NCBI GenBank assembly: GCA_026873275.1 | Contig: JANTUC010000003.1 | Location: 2,418,001 to 2,482,000 of the forward strand | From: Pseudopithomyces maydicus | Taxonomy: Eukaryota; Ascomycota; Dothideomycetes; Pleosporales; Didymosphaeriaceae | Length of the DNA: 64,000 nucleotides | Direction: 5' to 3' | In this document: one piece after another, positions 33,271 to 43,952 of the stretch | How positions within the stretch are numbered: the stretch's first letter is position 1 | How the letters are laid out: every line of letters starts with the position of its first letter | Position numbers and translations under genes: made by a program | The notes under the pieces: generated by a model | Seen by the model: only the letters and a program-made list of their open reading frames with translations | What the model was told of the DNA's origin: nothing | The model's database searches: none

Positions 33271-34657
33271 ATGGCTTCAAGACCCGCTGCTCGTGCTTCC
33301 CGCCAGATCGCGCGCCAATTGGCCGCTCCTACCGTCCAGAGACGCACTTTCGTCTCCGCACTCAACGCTGCGTCTCGCGCCAGCGTGGCAGCTGCTCCCA
33401 AGGCCGCTGTCAGCACCTCTTTCCAGCAGGTGCGAGGTGTCAAGACCATTGACTTCGCTGGCACAAAGGAGACTGTTTATGGTGAGTCCCGATATTCGAT
33501 CATTCGGCTAATTGTGCGCTGACGTAGTTTCTAGAGCGCGAGGATTGGCCCAAGGAGAAGCTTCTCGTAAGTCACCCCAAGCTCCAATGGCATCAGAAAC
33601 ATGCTCAATGGGAACTGGAGCTAACCATTGAACTAGGAATACTTCAAGAATGACACTCTTGCCCTCATCGGCTACGGCTCGCAGGGTCACGGCCAGGGTC
33701 TCAACCTCCGTGACAATGGTCTCAACGTCATCGTCGGTGTGCGGAAGAACGGTGCCTCATGGAAGGAGGCCGAGCAGGATGGCTGGGTCCCCGGCAAGAA
33801 CCTGTTCGACATTGATGAGGCCATCAAGAAGGGTACCATCATCATGAACCTGCTTTCCGATGCTGCCCAGTCTGAGACCTGGCCCGCCATCAAGCCCCTC
33901 CTCACCAAGGAGAAGGTGAGCAATTTTCATCCATCTCATCTACATTAGCTAACAATCATAGACCCTTTACTTCTCCCACGGCTTCTCGCCCGTCTTCAAG
34001 GACCTCACCAAGGTCGATGTCCCCAAGGACATGGACGTCATCCTCGTTGCCCCCAAGGGCTCCGGCCGCACCGTGCGCACCCTCTTCCGTGAGGGCCGCG
34101 GTATCAACTCCTCCATCGCCGTCTTCCAGGACGTCACCGGTCAGGCCAAGGAGAGGGCCATCGCTCTTGGTGTCGCCGTCGGCTCCGGCTACCTCTACGA
34201 GACCACCTTCGAGAAGGAGGTCTACTCTGACCTTTACGGCGAGCGCGGCTGCCTTATGGGTGGTATCCACGGCATGTTCCTTGCCCAATACGAGGTCCTC
34301 CGTGAGCGCGGTCACTCCCCCTCTGAGGCCTTCAACGAGACCGTCGAGGAGGCTACCCAGTCCCTCTACCCCCTCATCGGCGCTAACGGCATGGACTACA
34401 TGTACGCTGCCTGCTCGACTACTGCCCGTCGTGGTGCCATCGACTGGAGCAAGCGCTTCAAGGATGCCCTGAAGCCCGTCTTCGACGACCTCTACACATC
34501 TGTTGAGAACGGCTCAGAGACCAAGAGGTCTCTCGAGTACAACTCGCAGCCCGACTACCGTGAGAAGTACAACCAGGAACTCAAGGAGATTGACGACTTG
34601 GAGATCTGGCGCGCGGGCAAGGCTGTCCGCTCCCTCCGCCCCGAGAACCAGAAGTAA
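33271..34657 (+). CDS. ILV5: Ketol-acid reductoisomerase, mitochondrial
   Basis: Four exons, join(33271..33481, 33535..33566, 33637..33915, 33962..34657), 405 residues, matching the fungal length. The first ~70 residues are Ala/Arg/Ser-rich (MASRPAARASRQIARQL) and form a mitochondrial presequence. The NADPH Rossmann motif is ALIGYGSQGHGQG (about residues 90-102). The class I catalytic domain has YEVLRERGHSPSEAFNETVEE and the late MYAACSTTARRGAIDW segment. Exon 2 is only 32 nt and codes REDWPKEKLL, which is conserved before the Rossmann fold. The enzyme performs the isomeroreduction of acetolactate and acetohydroxybutyrate in valine, isoleucine and leucine synthesis; yeast Ilv5 also associates with mtDNA. 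Strong codon bias (C-ending, few rare codons) indicates high expression. Confidence 0.97.
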
Positions 34658-34897
34658 GCGTCGAGTAGTGGAGGAGCGTCCACTGCGGACGTGTATTCAT
34701 AGGGTTTCACTGTCTACACATGGCGTCAGTCGAATCAATTTTGGCGCTGCGGATTTTTGCTAGGTCTTGGAAAAAAGTCGAAAAGGTCGATTGTTCCAAA
34801 AGAAATGATATATGATACCTCGTTTTAAACGCTTCAACCAATGTTCCAACTGGGTGATTCTGATGCAGTGTATTCGAGACTTCATACTAACATTAAC

Positions 34898-35875
34898 TCA
34901 TTTAGTCTTCTCCTTCATATGATCTTTCTCTTCCACCCATGCCCTCCACAGTGCTTTCGGCGTTCGTTCTTGTTTCACGCCCTCGACTCTAAACACTCTC
35001 GCTATCAACCTTACCACTATCAACACCAACCACGTCACTGCATGTTCTATTCCGCGCTCCGTCCTTTCCATCATCCACCCCGGCGACAAACCATCTCCAT
35101 GCCACCCCATATCCACAAAAACAGGCCAGTTGTCCAACTCCCAAAAAATCACAAACAGCTGAAACGGCACCCACCACCTCCCCAACATCCACTCTGCTAC
35201 CTTTTCACTCACATTCTGCTCTCGTCGCCCTACAGAATCATTATTAACCTCCCCCGTAATCACACCATTCAGGTTCCAGAAAAAAGCGGCTTCGTCAAGT
35301 CGCTCGGCGCCGTCCACTCCTCCACCACAACGTCGTCTCTCCAATCATCCGGAAATACATGCCGCGCGTGCATCCTGCGTCGATGTTCCCTCTCATGCCA
35401 CGCATCTGCGCGACCCCAGTTGTGTCGCGCATAAGCTGGGACTTCGATGATGAGGCCGGTGCCGAGAGAGGTGCATGTTCCAGATGGGGAGCGGGCGAGC
35501 GATACCGGGCCGCCGGTGGAGGCGCTGAAAGTCGTGATTTTGGAGCCGAGTCGGACGGTTATGCTGCCTTTGAGGAGGTGGACTTGGGTATCGTTAGTTA
35601 GTTGGCTGGTGGGGTGAGGGATGAAAATAAGAGAAGGGAAACGTACGGTATTCGGTGTGAGAGGTGTGATAGTGAAGGCCGGAGGTCCAGGTTGAACGCC
35701 CGGGGAGGTGAATTGTGGTTTTGAGATTGGGAGATCCGTCTTTGGGGGAGGACGGCGCGTGGGGGATGTGGTATGCGACTGCTTCTGTGCCGGGGCGGGT
35801 TATGCTGGATGTATTTGGGGGTGGGGGCGAGAGAGGTGTGATCTCTGGGGTGGGGCGGGGTTTGGTGCGAGCCAT
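34898..35875 (-). CDS. Cupin-fold protein with a hydrophobic C-terminal segment, one frame break
   Basis: Two exons, complement(34898..35582, 35647..35875), 304 residues once one base is allowed. The 64-nt intron (GTACGT, CTAAC-like branch, CCAAG acceptor) joins phase 1 to give HTEYLHLLKGS. The N-terminal half is a single RmlC-like cupin: HLPGRSTWTSGLHYHTSHTEY with metal-type histidines, LLKGSITVRLG, and GLIIEVPAYARHNWGRAD as the second motif. The C-terminal ~110 residues contain KPLFFWNLNGV, a Trp-rich hydrophobic stretch (WWVPFQLFVIFWELDNWPVF) and a last possible membrane helix (TWLVLIVVRLIARVF). The two parts are in different frames. An A6 run at 35280-35285 is one base short, and correcting it gives a natural FFWNLNGV junction. 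I know no function; oxygenase or small-molecule binding are both possible. Confidence 0.7.
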
Positions 35876-37289
35876 TGAAGGAGGGTGGGGTTTAGGAAAG
35901 ACTGTTTGATAGGACTTTCTTGTTATGAAAAATGTTTATTCTGATGTGTATTCAAGAATGAGTTTATATATATCTGGACATTAATGTTTTGGGCTAGATG
36001 GTCTGCAGGGTTGGTGATTGTGTTCGTGTAAGCAAGGGAGCCTAAGCTAGTGCGGAACGAGGCCGCAGGAGTGACGAGCCTGTATGTGGTTGGCGAGCTT
36101 ATGTTTAGAAAGACAAAGGGTGAAATGTAGCTAGATATTGATTAAATGGGGTAAGACAAGTGCTGTCACATTGTCTTGTAGCCCGCATTGGTCATGCATA
36201 CCCATATCATCGAAACTTGGCGCTTTGCAATATCGACTTTGTAATCGATGGCTGACTCGTAACAAATGGGCATGTTGCAAGAAGTGGCCCCATGCGGTAT
36301 ACCAAAGTTTTCTTAAGCGTAGTACAACTGCTGGTATTACAATATATCCCTCTAATCCTCTACCAAAGAAGACTTGTGTACACGACTATTCAAACATGGA
36401 ATGTCAATGCAAAAATTATCGTCTTAGATATATACAAACAGTTTTGATCAAAGATTTGAGGTACACCGTTCTGCATAGTACATTGTGGTTGCATTGAGAC
36501 TTGAGCTGACTAGTAGACCCGCGCTCTGGAATTCTGGCACGCCATGATGCAGAGATATCACTTCTTATATCCCTAATTTTATTTACAAATGTGCTGTATA
36601 TGTGTGTCGTCAGTCGCTAACATTTTGCCACCCGCGCACACACATGTGCACTGAAGGCAGCAGTAACACATGGAGGGTGGGTGTAGATAACGGTATTTAA
36701 GAAACTCTGATTATATCACGAAACTATGAATTGCATACCAAAAAATACATTGTTGTAGATCAATTACACCAGTTCGAATGGTTTTTGTGAGCCGAGGAGT
36801 GAGCCTAGCCTAGGCAATGAGCCCAAAGCGGGCATGACGTCGCAACCTCGATATACCTCACAACACCCGTCGGATAGCTCTTGACACGCCTTATCTGATC
36901 TGTGCTGGGGTAACATCCTCCACTGAATCAGAGAAGCTTGTAGCATATGAGTAACGATGCGCCAGACGCCTGATATCCGCCAGCCCGAGCCTTTCAACCT
37001 TCTTAAGCGGGCCAAGCGGATAAACGCCTCTACAGTAGGCACCATCTGGACATGCTACCACGGAGACTTTGCTACGTTTTCACGGCGCAGCCCAATTCAT
37101 CTTAAGCGAGCCAGATCAGATCTTCTAGTACCCGGGCTAGGTGTTCCGATGGCTAACACGATGGCTAATATGGCTAAATTGGAGAACTGCGTGGGGCAGC
37201 ACTTCAACCACATAAAAGCATCCTGCTGCCAGTATCCTGACTCTATTGATTGAATAAAATATTAAATTAGCGATACACCTCGGACAGCT
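35876..37289. other. AT-richer divergent intergenic region
   Basis: About 1.4 kb between the cupin gene (minus) and the GH43 gene (plus). It is AT-richer than the stretches to its left. A few open frames of up to 119 codons (36138-36497) show no family resemblance. No transposon terminal repeats or RNA genes could be recognised. Confidence 0.5.
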
Positions 37290-38309
37290 ATGGCAGACAA
37301 GCAGCCTATCGTAACGCATCTTTACACCGCGGACCCGTCCGCACACGTTTTCAATGGTAGACTCTACGTCTATCCTTCACATGACCGAGAAACAGATATC
37401 AAGAACAATGACAATGGCGACCAATACGATATGAACGACTACCACGTCTTTAGCATGGAGGAGGTTGGTGGGCCGGTCACAGACCACGGAATCGCGCTTA
37501 AAGCGGAGGATGTCCCGTGGGTGTCAAGACAATTGTGGGCCCCCGATGCGGCGGAAAAGAACGGCAAATACTACCTCTACTTCCCCGCCCGCGATAAGGA
37601 GGACGTCTTTAGGATTGGTGTTGCAGTTGGAGACAGCCCGGAAGGCCCATTCAAGGCGGAACCCGAACACATCAAGGGTACCTATAGCGTTGACCCTGCT
37701 GTGTTTGTCGACGACGATGGGCAAGCTTATCTTTACTTTGGTGGGCTCTGGGGTGGACAGCTCCAGTGCTACGCCAATGGTTCCTTCGACAAATCACAAT
37801 TAGGTGCAAATGAACCTTCGACTGGTAGCGCATTACACGCTAAGGTCGCAAAATTGAGCGACGACATGCTATCGCTTGCGTCTTCCGTAACCGACGTCGT
37901 TATTCAGGACCCCTCGACTTCTGAGCCCATCGCCGCCGAGGACCACGCCCGCCGCTTCTTCGAGGCTGCATGGCTACACAAGTACAATGGGAAGTACTAC
38001 TTCAGCTATTCCACTGGCGACACACATTTCCTGGCGTATGCTACCAGCGATAGTCCGCTTGGGCCATTCACATACGGCGGCAAGATACTGGACCCTGTGG
38101 TCGGATGGACAACACATCACAGCATTGCCGAATTCAAGGGCAAGTGGTACTTGTTCTACCACGATAGCACACTCAGCGGAGGTGAGAATCACCTGAGATG
38201 TGCGAAGATAAGGGAGATTGTGTACGACAAGGAAGGCAATATCCATCTAGCAGAAGCCCAACCGCAAATCAAGCCACCACCTGCGAAGTTGGAGGAGCCA
38301 GATGCGTAA
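37290..38309 (+). CDS. Glycoside hydrolase family 43, no signal peptide
   Basis: A single exon of 339 codons. The five-bladed beta-propeller of GH43 is recognisable: TADPSAHVFNGRLYVYPSHD at the start carries the catalytic-base aspartate (TADPS). RQLWAPDAAEKNGKYYLYFP is the second blade, and DPAVFVDDDGQAYLYFGG includes the transition-state aspartate (SVDPAVF). EAAWLHKYNGKYYFSYST has the general-acid glutamate, and TTHHSIAEFKGKWYLFYHD ends the propeller with the histidine. The family cleaves arabinofuranosyl or xylosyl linkages in plant polysaccharides. The N-terminus MADKQPIVTHLY is polar with no secretion signal, so the protein should be intracellular and would act on imported oligosaccharides. 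No intron is needed, unlike most neighbours. An intronless, signal-less GH43 of this compact type is also common in bacteria, which makes transfer a possibility, not a conclusion. Confidence 0.93.
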   Translation: MADKQPIVTHLYTADPSAHVFNGRLYVYPSHDRETDIKNNDNGDQYDMNDYHVFSMEEVGGPVTDHGIALKAEDVPWVSRQLWAPDAAEKNGKYYLYFPARDKEDVFRIGVAVGDSPEGPFKAEPEHIKGTYSVDPAVFVDDDGQAYLYFGGLWGGQLQCYANGSFDKSQLGANEPSTGSALHAKVAKLSDDMLSLASSVTDVVIQDPSTSEPIAAEDHARRFFEAAWLHKYNGKYYFSYSTGDTHFLAYATSDSPLGPFTYGGKILDPVVGWTTHHSIAEFKGKWYLFYHDSTLSGGENHLRCAKIREIVYDKEGNIHLAEAQPQIKPPPAKLEEPDA

Positions 38310-39192
38310 TCTTTTATAGAAGTAAAGTAATAAGAATTACCATGCAGCTTCCATAAAGCCGTGGCATCTACCATGATCAGGTCTTATGGTGACGAACCCA
38401 TGAAATTTGCTGTGCTACTTAGGTATGAGATACAATGAATGACAAAGATAAAGCAAGTGCACAGGAAATAGCTTGAAAATTTTGTACGTGTATTGTATAC
38501 CTAAATCCCTCAAGCCCTATGCCTTAGTTTATCCTATCGATTCAACATCCATCTGGCCAATAGCATAAGTACAACTGATTCAATTGTTCTCAATTTTCCG
38601 ATGCTAAACACCAGGGCTCGTGGCTAAGACGATGGTAACAAAACAAATTTCGTGTTTATGCTTTAATATTGAAAAGCTAAGTAATATTACTCTGTTGTCG
38701 GGCAAATTCCAGAAGACCTCGGAACGAGGTTACAACTGGAAAGCGAAATCTAAAAATGTAAGCGCGCTCGCTTTGATGGGTCTTGGTATTAATGCGACAT
38801 GGGAAACACTCAACATTTCCTGATTGTACTCGATAAGCCTCAGTGAGATCCTTTGGTGTCTCAGGTGCTAAGTTATTAGCTAAGAATGATAGGCTAGGGT
38901 TAGGCGAAATCGCGCAACAGTGGGTCTACATGTCGCAAAATACCCTACTGATGCTGGGGAACAGAATTAGGTGCGAACATGCAATGGCTCTCCAATATAG
39001 CGATCTGCAAGAGCTAACAGTATCGATTAAGGATTGCACTACCACTGCCTCGGAACTGATCGAAATCCCTTAAAGCCCTGAACCCACGCTGTCATCCATC
39101 AATAATTTTCGTGGTGGTGAAACCGAAAACAGTTTGTCTACCGCTGGCAACTTTACTTGAATATCATATCCTTGCATTGTGTCACAGTGACC
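38310..39192. other. Intergenic between GH43 and FMO genes
   Basis: This 883-base AT-rich stretch holds the GH43 terminator and the FMO promoter. Open frames up to 76 codons (38843-39073) are unrecognised and not supported. Confidence 0.5.
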
Positions 39193-40693
39193 ATGCCTAT
39201 AAAGCGTGTCGCCCTCATAGGGCTGGGTCCCGGTGGTGCGATAACCATCGATGCTCTTGCGAAAGAGAAGGCCTTTGACGTTATACGAGTCTTTGAGCGC
39301 AGAGATACTCCTGGTGGCTGTTGGTATGCCGTCGTCGGCATCTTTTGGTAATTGCAAAATTCAATTAACCCGTTCCAGGATCGAGGACCAGCTTCCACCT
39401 CCCAACATTGACCCATCGATATTTGACTCCCTGGCAGCCCGAAAAGCAGATCTACCGATCCAAATTCCATTATCACTGCCTACACAAACACCAAGATCAT
39501 CCCAACCTCGCTTCGCCGAGTCTTCTGTGTATCCTTATCTGGAGACAAATGTTGATGTAATCCCGATGTCTTTCTCTGAGGAACCGATTTCTACAGAGCG
39601 CACTCAACTTTCGATTTCAAAACATGGCGAAGAGACACCATTTAGACACCACTCAGTGATACGAAAGTATATATCTGGACTCGTACAGAGGAACGAATAT
39701 GAAAAGCTCGTGTCTTATAACACTGTAGTAGAGCTTGCAGAAAAGATCGGTGACGAGTGGAGGCTCGTACTTCGCAGAGAAAACGACAATCAGGATGAGT
39801 GGTGGGAAGAGCGATTCGACGCAGTGATTGTGGCTAGTGGACATTATAACGTTCCGTACGTGCCAAAGATTGAAGGCTTGAGCGAGTTTGAGAGAGGAAG
39901 ACCTGGGAGTGTGAAGCACAGCAAGATGTTTCGTGGACGGGACGCATACAAGGGCAAGAAGGTGATAGTCGTTGGTGCGTCTGTTTCCGCAGCAGACATC
40001 GCGTATGATCTTATTGGTGTGGCACAGAGCCCTGTGTACGCAGTTATCAAAGGACACAAGGCGAATGGCTACTTTGGTGACGAAGCCTTCCAACACCCAG
40101 GAATTTTCAGCACACCTTCAATTTCACACATAGATTCAACGAATGATCGACGGACTGTACATTTCATTGACGGAACATCTGTTACTGATGTCGATTCTAT
40201 CATTTTTGGAACCGGGTACTCTTGGTCGCTTCCCTTCTTACCAAAAGTCGAGATAAGGAACAATCGCGTGCCTGGACTATATCAGCATGTAGTGTATCGA
40301 CAAGACCCTACATTACTGTTTGTTGGAGCTGTTGGAGCAGGCTTGACATTCAAGGTGTTCGAGTGGCAAGGTGTACTGGCGGCTCGCATACTTTCGGGTC
40401 GTGCGAAGCTACCACCACTGGAAGAGCAGCAGCAGTGGGAAGAAGATCGAATAGCAAGACTTGGTGATGGTGCGATGTTCCTGATGGTTTTTCCGGATTT
40501 CGAAGGATATTTTGAAACCTTGAGAGAGCTTGCTGGAATATCTGGAGATGAACAGCCTGGTCGCAGGTTGCCACCATATGATCCGTTATGGAAAGAGGTG
40601 TTCATGAGCGGTCACGAAATAAGGAAGAAGTGGTGGAGGGAGGAAAATGAAAGGGCAAGTAAGCAAAGTGAGAAGACATGCTCCAAGCTTTGA
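39193..40693 (+). CDS. Flavin-containing monooxygenase-like protein
   Basis: Two exons, join(39193..39323, 39379..40693), 481 residues. The 55-nt intron (GTATGC...TCCAG) joins DTPGGCW to IEDQLPPPN in phase 2. The FAD motif is ALIGLGPGGA (residues 8-16) followed by the acidic end FERRDTPGGCW. The segment VIVASGHYNVPYVPKIEGL is typical of class B flavin monooxygenases. GSVKHSKMFRGRDAYKGKKVIVVGASVSAADIAYDL (landmarks SVKHSKMFRG and VIVVGASVSAADIA) contains the degenerate FMO/NADPH motif. IIFGTGYSWSLPFLP corresponds to the late ATGY region. The C-terminus is charged and soluble. Such enzymes oxygenate amines, thiols or ketones; the substrate is unknown. It converges on the DUF1996 gene with only 33 bases between stop codons. 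Confidence 0.92.
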
Positions 40694-40726
40694 TGGAACT
40701 GGCCGCGCCGTACATATATACTAACG

Positions 40727-42097
40727 TCAATTACCCATACCACCTCCAGGAAGCGTCCCCATCCAGCCATCAATATCCTCATCGACGGTTTTAGGCACGT
40801 TGCATAAGTTTTTGATCTTTGGAGGCTGTTCAGTAAGCAAGGAGCAGTTTCGGAGATAGCATCCACTGTCCATAGCATGTTGAAGAGAGTCGTCTTTCCA
40901 GCCAAACACATAGTCACCATGCTGCCCATAGCCTGTGTGATCACCAGTAGAAAGCACGAACGGCTGGCTCCCATCTGCAGGCCATTCGTCGATATCGTTA
41001 AAACCAGAAGTATCCCACATCACCTACATATATTCAGCGGGGTCATAGATAATAGTAGTGATCTTTATATTCCTGAGATATCAGCTGCATTGTAACTTAC
41101 TTCGTACATTAGCTGTGGGACATGCACAGGGTGGCTTGCTGGGCATGTAACATTTACAACCGGAAATGCTACTGGCCCATTCACAGGATGTACCACGTGT
41201 GCACGGTGATCCGGAGAGTCCAGATTCTTCCCATCCCAGCATTGCGGGAATATGATATTAGACCGGATGCCGCCAGGGCATGGTTGTTTTGGGAAATAAT
41301 CTGTATCGTACTTGGGGTCCATGCATGGAGGATAGGGACTACCGCCCCAATTGGGCTCTGTATAGCATCGATAACACTGCTGCATATTTTTCCCAAAACC
41401 TTCTGATGTGCGTCTCATCGGATCGCCAGTAAGCATGCGAAATCCAGGCTTGAAAGCAGTGGTTGCGTTTACGTCCGGCGAAGTATAGTAGAGCGTGATC
41501 CCTGCGTTATCGCCGTCATTGAACTGGTTCGCGGTTTGCGGAACACGCTTGTATGTTCCATTACGAGCTTTAAAGTATATATTTGCTGTCCAATAATTGC
41601 TTTCGCACTTCAGTGTTGATCCTGAGCACGGCTTCGGTATCAACGCACCTGAAATCCTCCAGGAAGTGGCACGTATTGCACGTCGCGAGCTTGGAAATAT
41701 CGGTCACGGGCATAGAGGCCGAGAAAGCATTCTACTTATTTGTGAGACATGGAAGATGCATTCAAGATCGATGTTAACGTACGCCTCCCGCAATTTGGTG
41801 CATATGTGTAGACGGTACCAAGTCTGGATTTACGAGGCTGGTTGTATTAGTAACGTTTGCGAAATCGTATTTCGTAGTGAACGTACGGATCGAGCCTTTC
41901 TATCACCACCTTTATCCTTAGTATCTCTTCGGGAGATGATTTCCAGTACTTACTTGAGAGCACCCAAAGCGAAGCATGGCGCCTGGTCCTCTTTTCCCAC
42001 CTCCTCTTAGCATGGGCCCGTCCAAGTCGATGCCATTTTGGGCAAAAATGAACTTCGAGAAAGACAAAATGGCAAACAGAAGGCAAATATCGTACAT
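40727..42097 (-). CDS. Secreted DUF1996 protein with six exons
   Basis: Exons complement(40727..41023, 41101..41599, 41649..41731, 41783..41837, 41887..41909, 41954..42097), 366 residues. All joins keep frame. Exon 1 codes a signal peptide (MYDICLLFAILSFSKFIFA) and the MLRFGCSQ motif. The 23-nt second exon adds VVIERLD, and exon 3 gives PLVNPDLVPSTHMHQIAGG, the hallmark of DUF1996. Later landmarks are CNTCHFLEDF, SNYWTANIYFKARNGTYKRVPQ (landmark SNYWTANIYFKARNG), the CYRCYTEPNWGG region, FPQCWDGKNLDSPDHRAHVV and CPASHPVHVPQLMYEV. Conserved cysteines, His and Trp residues suggest an extracellular, disulphide-bonded fold. The function of DUF1996 is unknown; it is abundant in secretomes of plant-associated and wood-decay fungi. 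Introns are 44-77 nt. Confidence 0.94.
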
Positions 42098-43952
42098 CGT
42101 GTGTGGATTTGACCTGACATACAGCGGAGACCTCTAGAAATGGTGGGGGAGTTGAGGAGGTACGACCGCGGTAGATCAGTAAGAGACCCAGAGGGCTTAT
42201 CTGTATGCCGTAAATTAAGTGCATGATCATTGACAAGAAATCCAATATGTACGATAGAGGCTTTTTGCGTGAACCAAGAGCCGTCATCAATCCAGGCCAA
42301 TAGCCGCTTTGCCGGTCGTGCACCGGGAACGCAGATCAGTGGACCCCACATGCTCGTCAAGCATGGAAAGGCCGTCCGTTTTTTTCTTAGGAGACGAAGT
42401 AGAACAGTGAAGCTGTCCAAATAGTTTTAAATAAAAACAGGATAGCATGATCTTACATGTCCTAGAAAATATATCAAATAAATAACGCTATCTGCCTTTC
42501 ATGAATGTATGAAAAACATCTTGAATTAGAATGCTCAATACTTCTTACCACCTCAGTATATTTATCTTGATAATCAGTGTACGATGTTGACATATGTGGG
42601 GGCTTGACTAGATATATTCCAAAAGTTTGTGAAGTAATCAATAATGTGCAAGACGAATCTGCGCAATCGTGCAGACTATTAAATCCAGTGTAGTTGCATA
42701 TGCTGGTCACGTGAAAATGTAGGATGGTAACGTGAACATCTTTCTCATTTCGATCTTATACATATATGCACTCGTAGACGTAGTATAGCTTCATAGAATG
42801 TACATGTATGACCCGTCAAGAAGATAAGAGGCGCAGGAATGTTGGTATACCGTAGAAGTTCGCTGAGTTTGGGATCGAGGGAAAAAAGAAGGATCTGGCC
42901 CCGAGGCAAACAGTGCACGTCCTTCACCCCAAAGAGGCACGCCAATAATGCCCCTGCACCAACTGTTGGGAGAAAAGGAAGTCCATCGTATCCGACCTGA
43001 AAATGATCTTCAGGTAGTCATCGCTGCTTTATTTACCTTAGTACCCTGAGCGTCTCTCGCCCTTCATAGTCGCTAACCTATGCAACAAAAACTCATCAGT
43101 ACCACGTTTTTTTGATGCACTCATCAGAAGGTCAGCACATTGCGAGGTGGCGGTGTTGCTCAAACTCTAAGGTGCATAAGTTCACGAGCCTGTAGGATTT
43201 TAAGACCATCCGTGCGGTTATGTCTCACCCTTTCGTTTTGCACTATTTGAAAAAGTATCGTATGGCGAGCTCACAGTTCTTTACTCGTACGAGCATACAG
43301 ATTTATCGCACGATCTGATCGTACAATGGGTCTCTACAGAAATTTCGGCTACTGGGTTTGTGATCAATTACTGCTGTCCGTGGACAGCGTTCGTGGCTTG
43401 CATGAGGCTATTGCCTTGACAGCCAGGCTGAATGTTCGTCATACACTCGTATCGGTAACTAGACTGACTATGCACGTCCTTGAGACATGATCACCAGTAA
43501 GATATGGGTCACTCGTCGCATGAATCCGTTATTACAGGTGGCGAGACTGCTGACGTTGAGAATTTGATAGCAACACGTTCATTGCACGCGCGATGTTCGT
43601 GCACCAGTGCAGCTTAGTGGCGGCTGACGGGATGCCTCCCACAGACCAGGTTCTACTACGCTTTGTTTTCGAACTAACTTTCTACATCCTTTTCGTAATT
43701 TCTCCTAGGCTTCCAGAAAACCCATGGACCAATGGTCGATGTTAAACGACGTTCCTTCAATGCCATGGCTCGTGTTGAGCGCCATATCCACGTGGAAGTC
43801 TTTGCTTTCTCGAATGCATGACAATGATGATTACAGATGACAGGATGTATAGCGTATAAGAGTATTGGACTGTAGGCGATACAATCTGATCGTCAAGTCG
43901 CTCTCTTCACATTCACATTCTTTTCAACATTTGTTCGTGCCATCTTGTCACT
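42098..43952. other. Divergent intergenic region, DUF1996 and tyrosinase
   Basis: A 1.85 kb stretch with no gene I can support. It is AT-rich at the left (42420-42750). Open frames are short and unrecognised. It should contain both promoters; the tyrosinase leader is pyrimidine/A-rich just before 43953. Confidence 0.5.

Noticed and set aside
36138..36497. A 119-codon plus-strand ORF in the AT-rich spacer.
   Set aside because: It has no domain, signal peptide or expected codon bias; likely chance.
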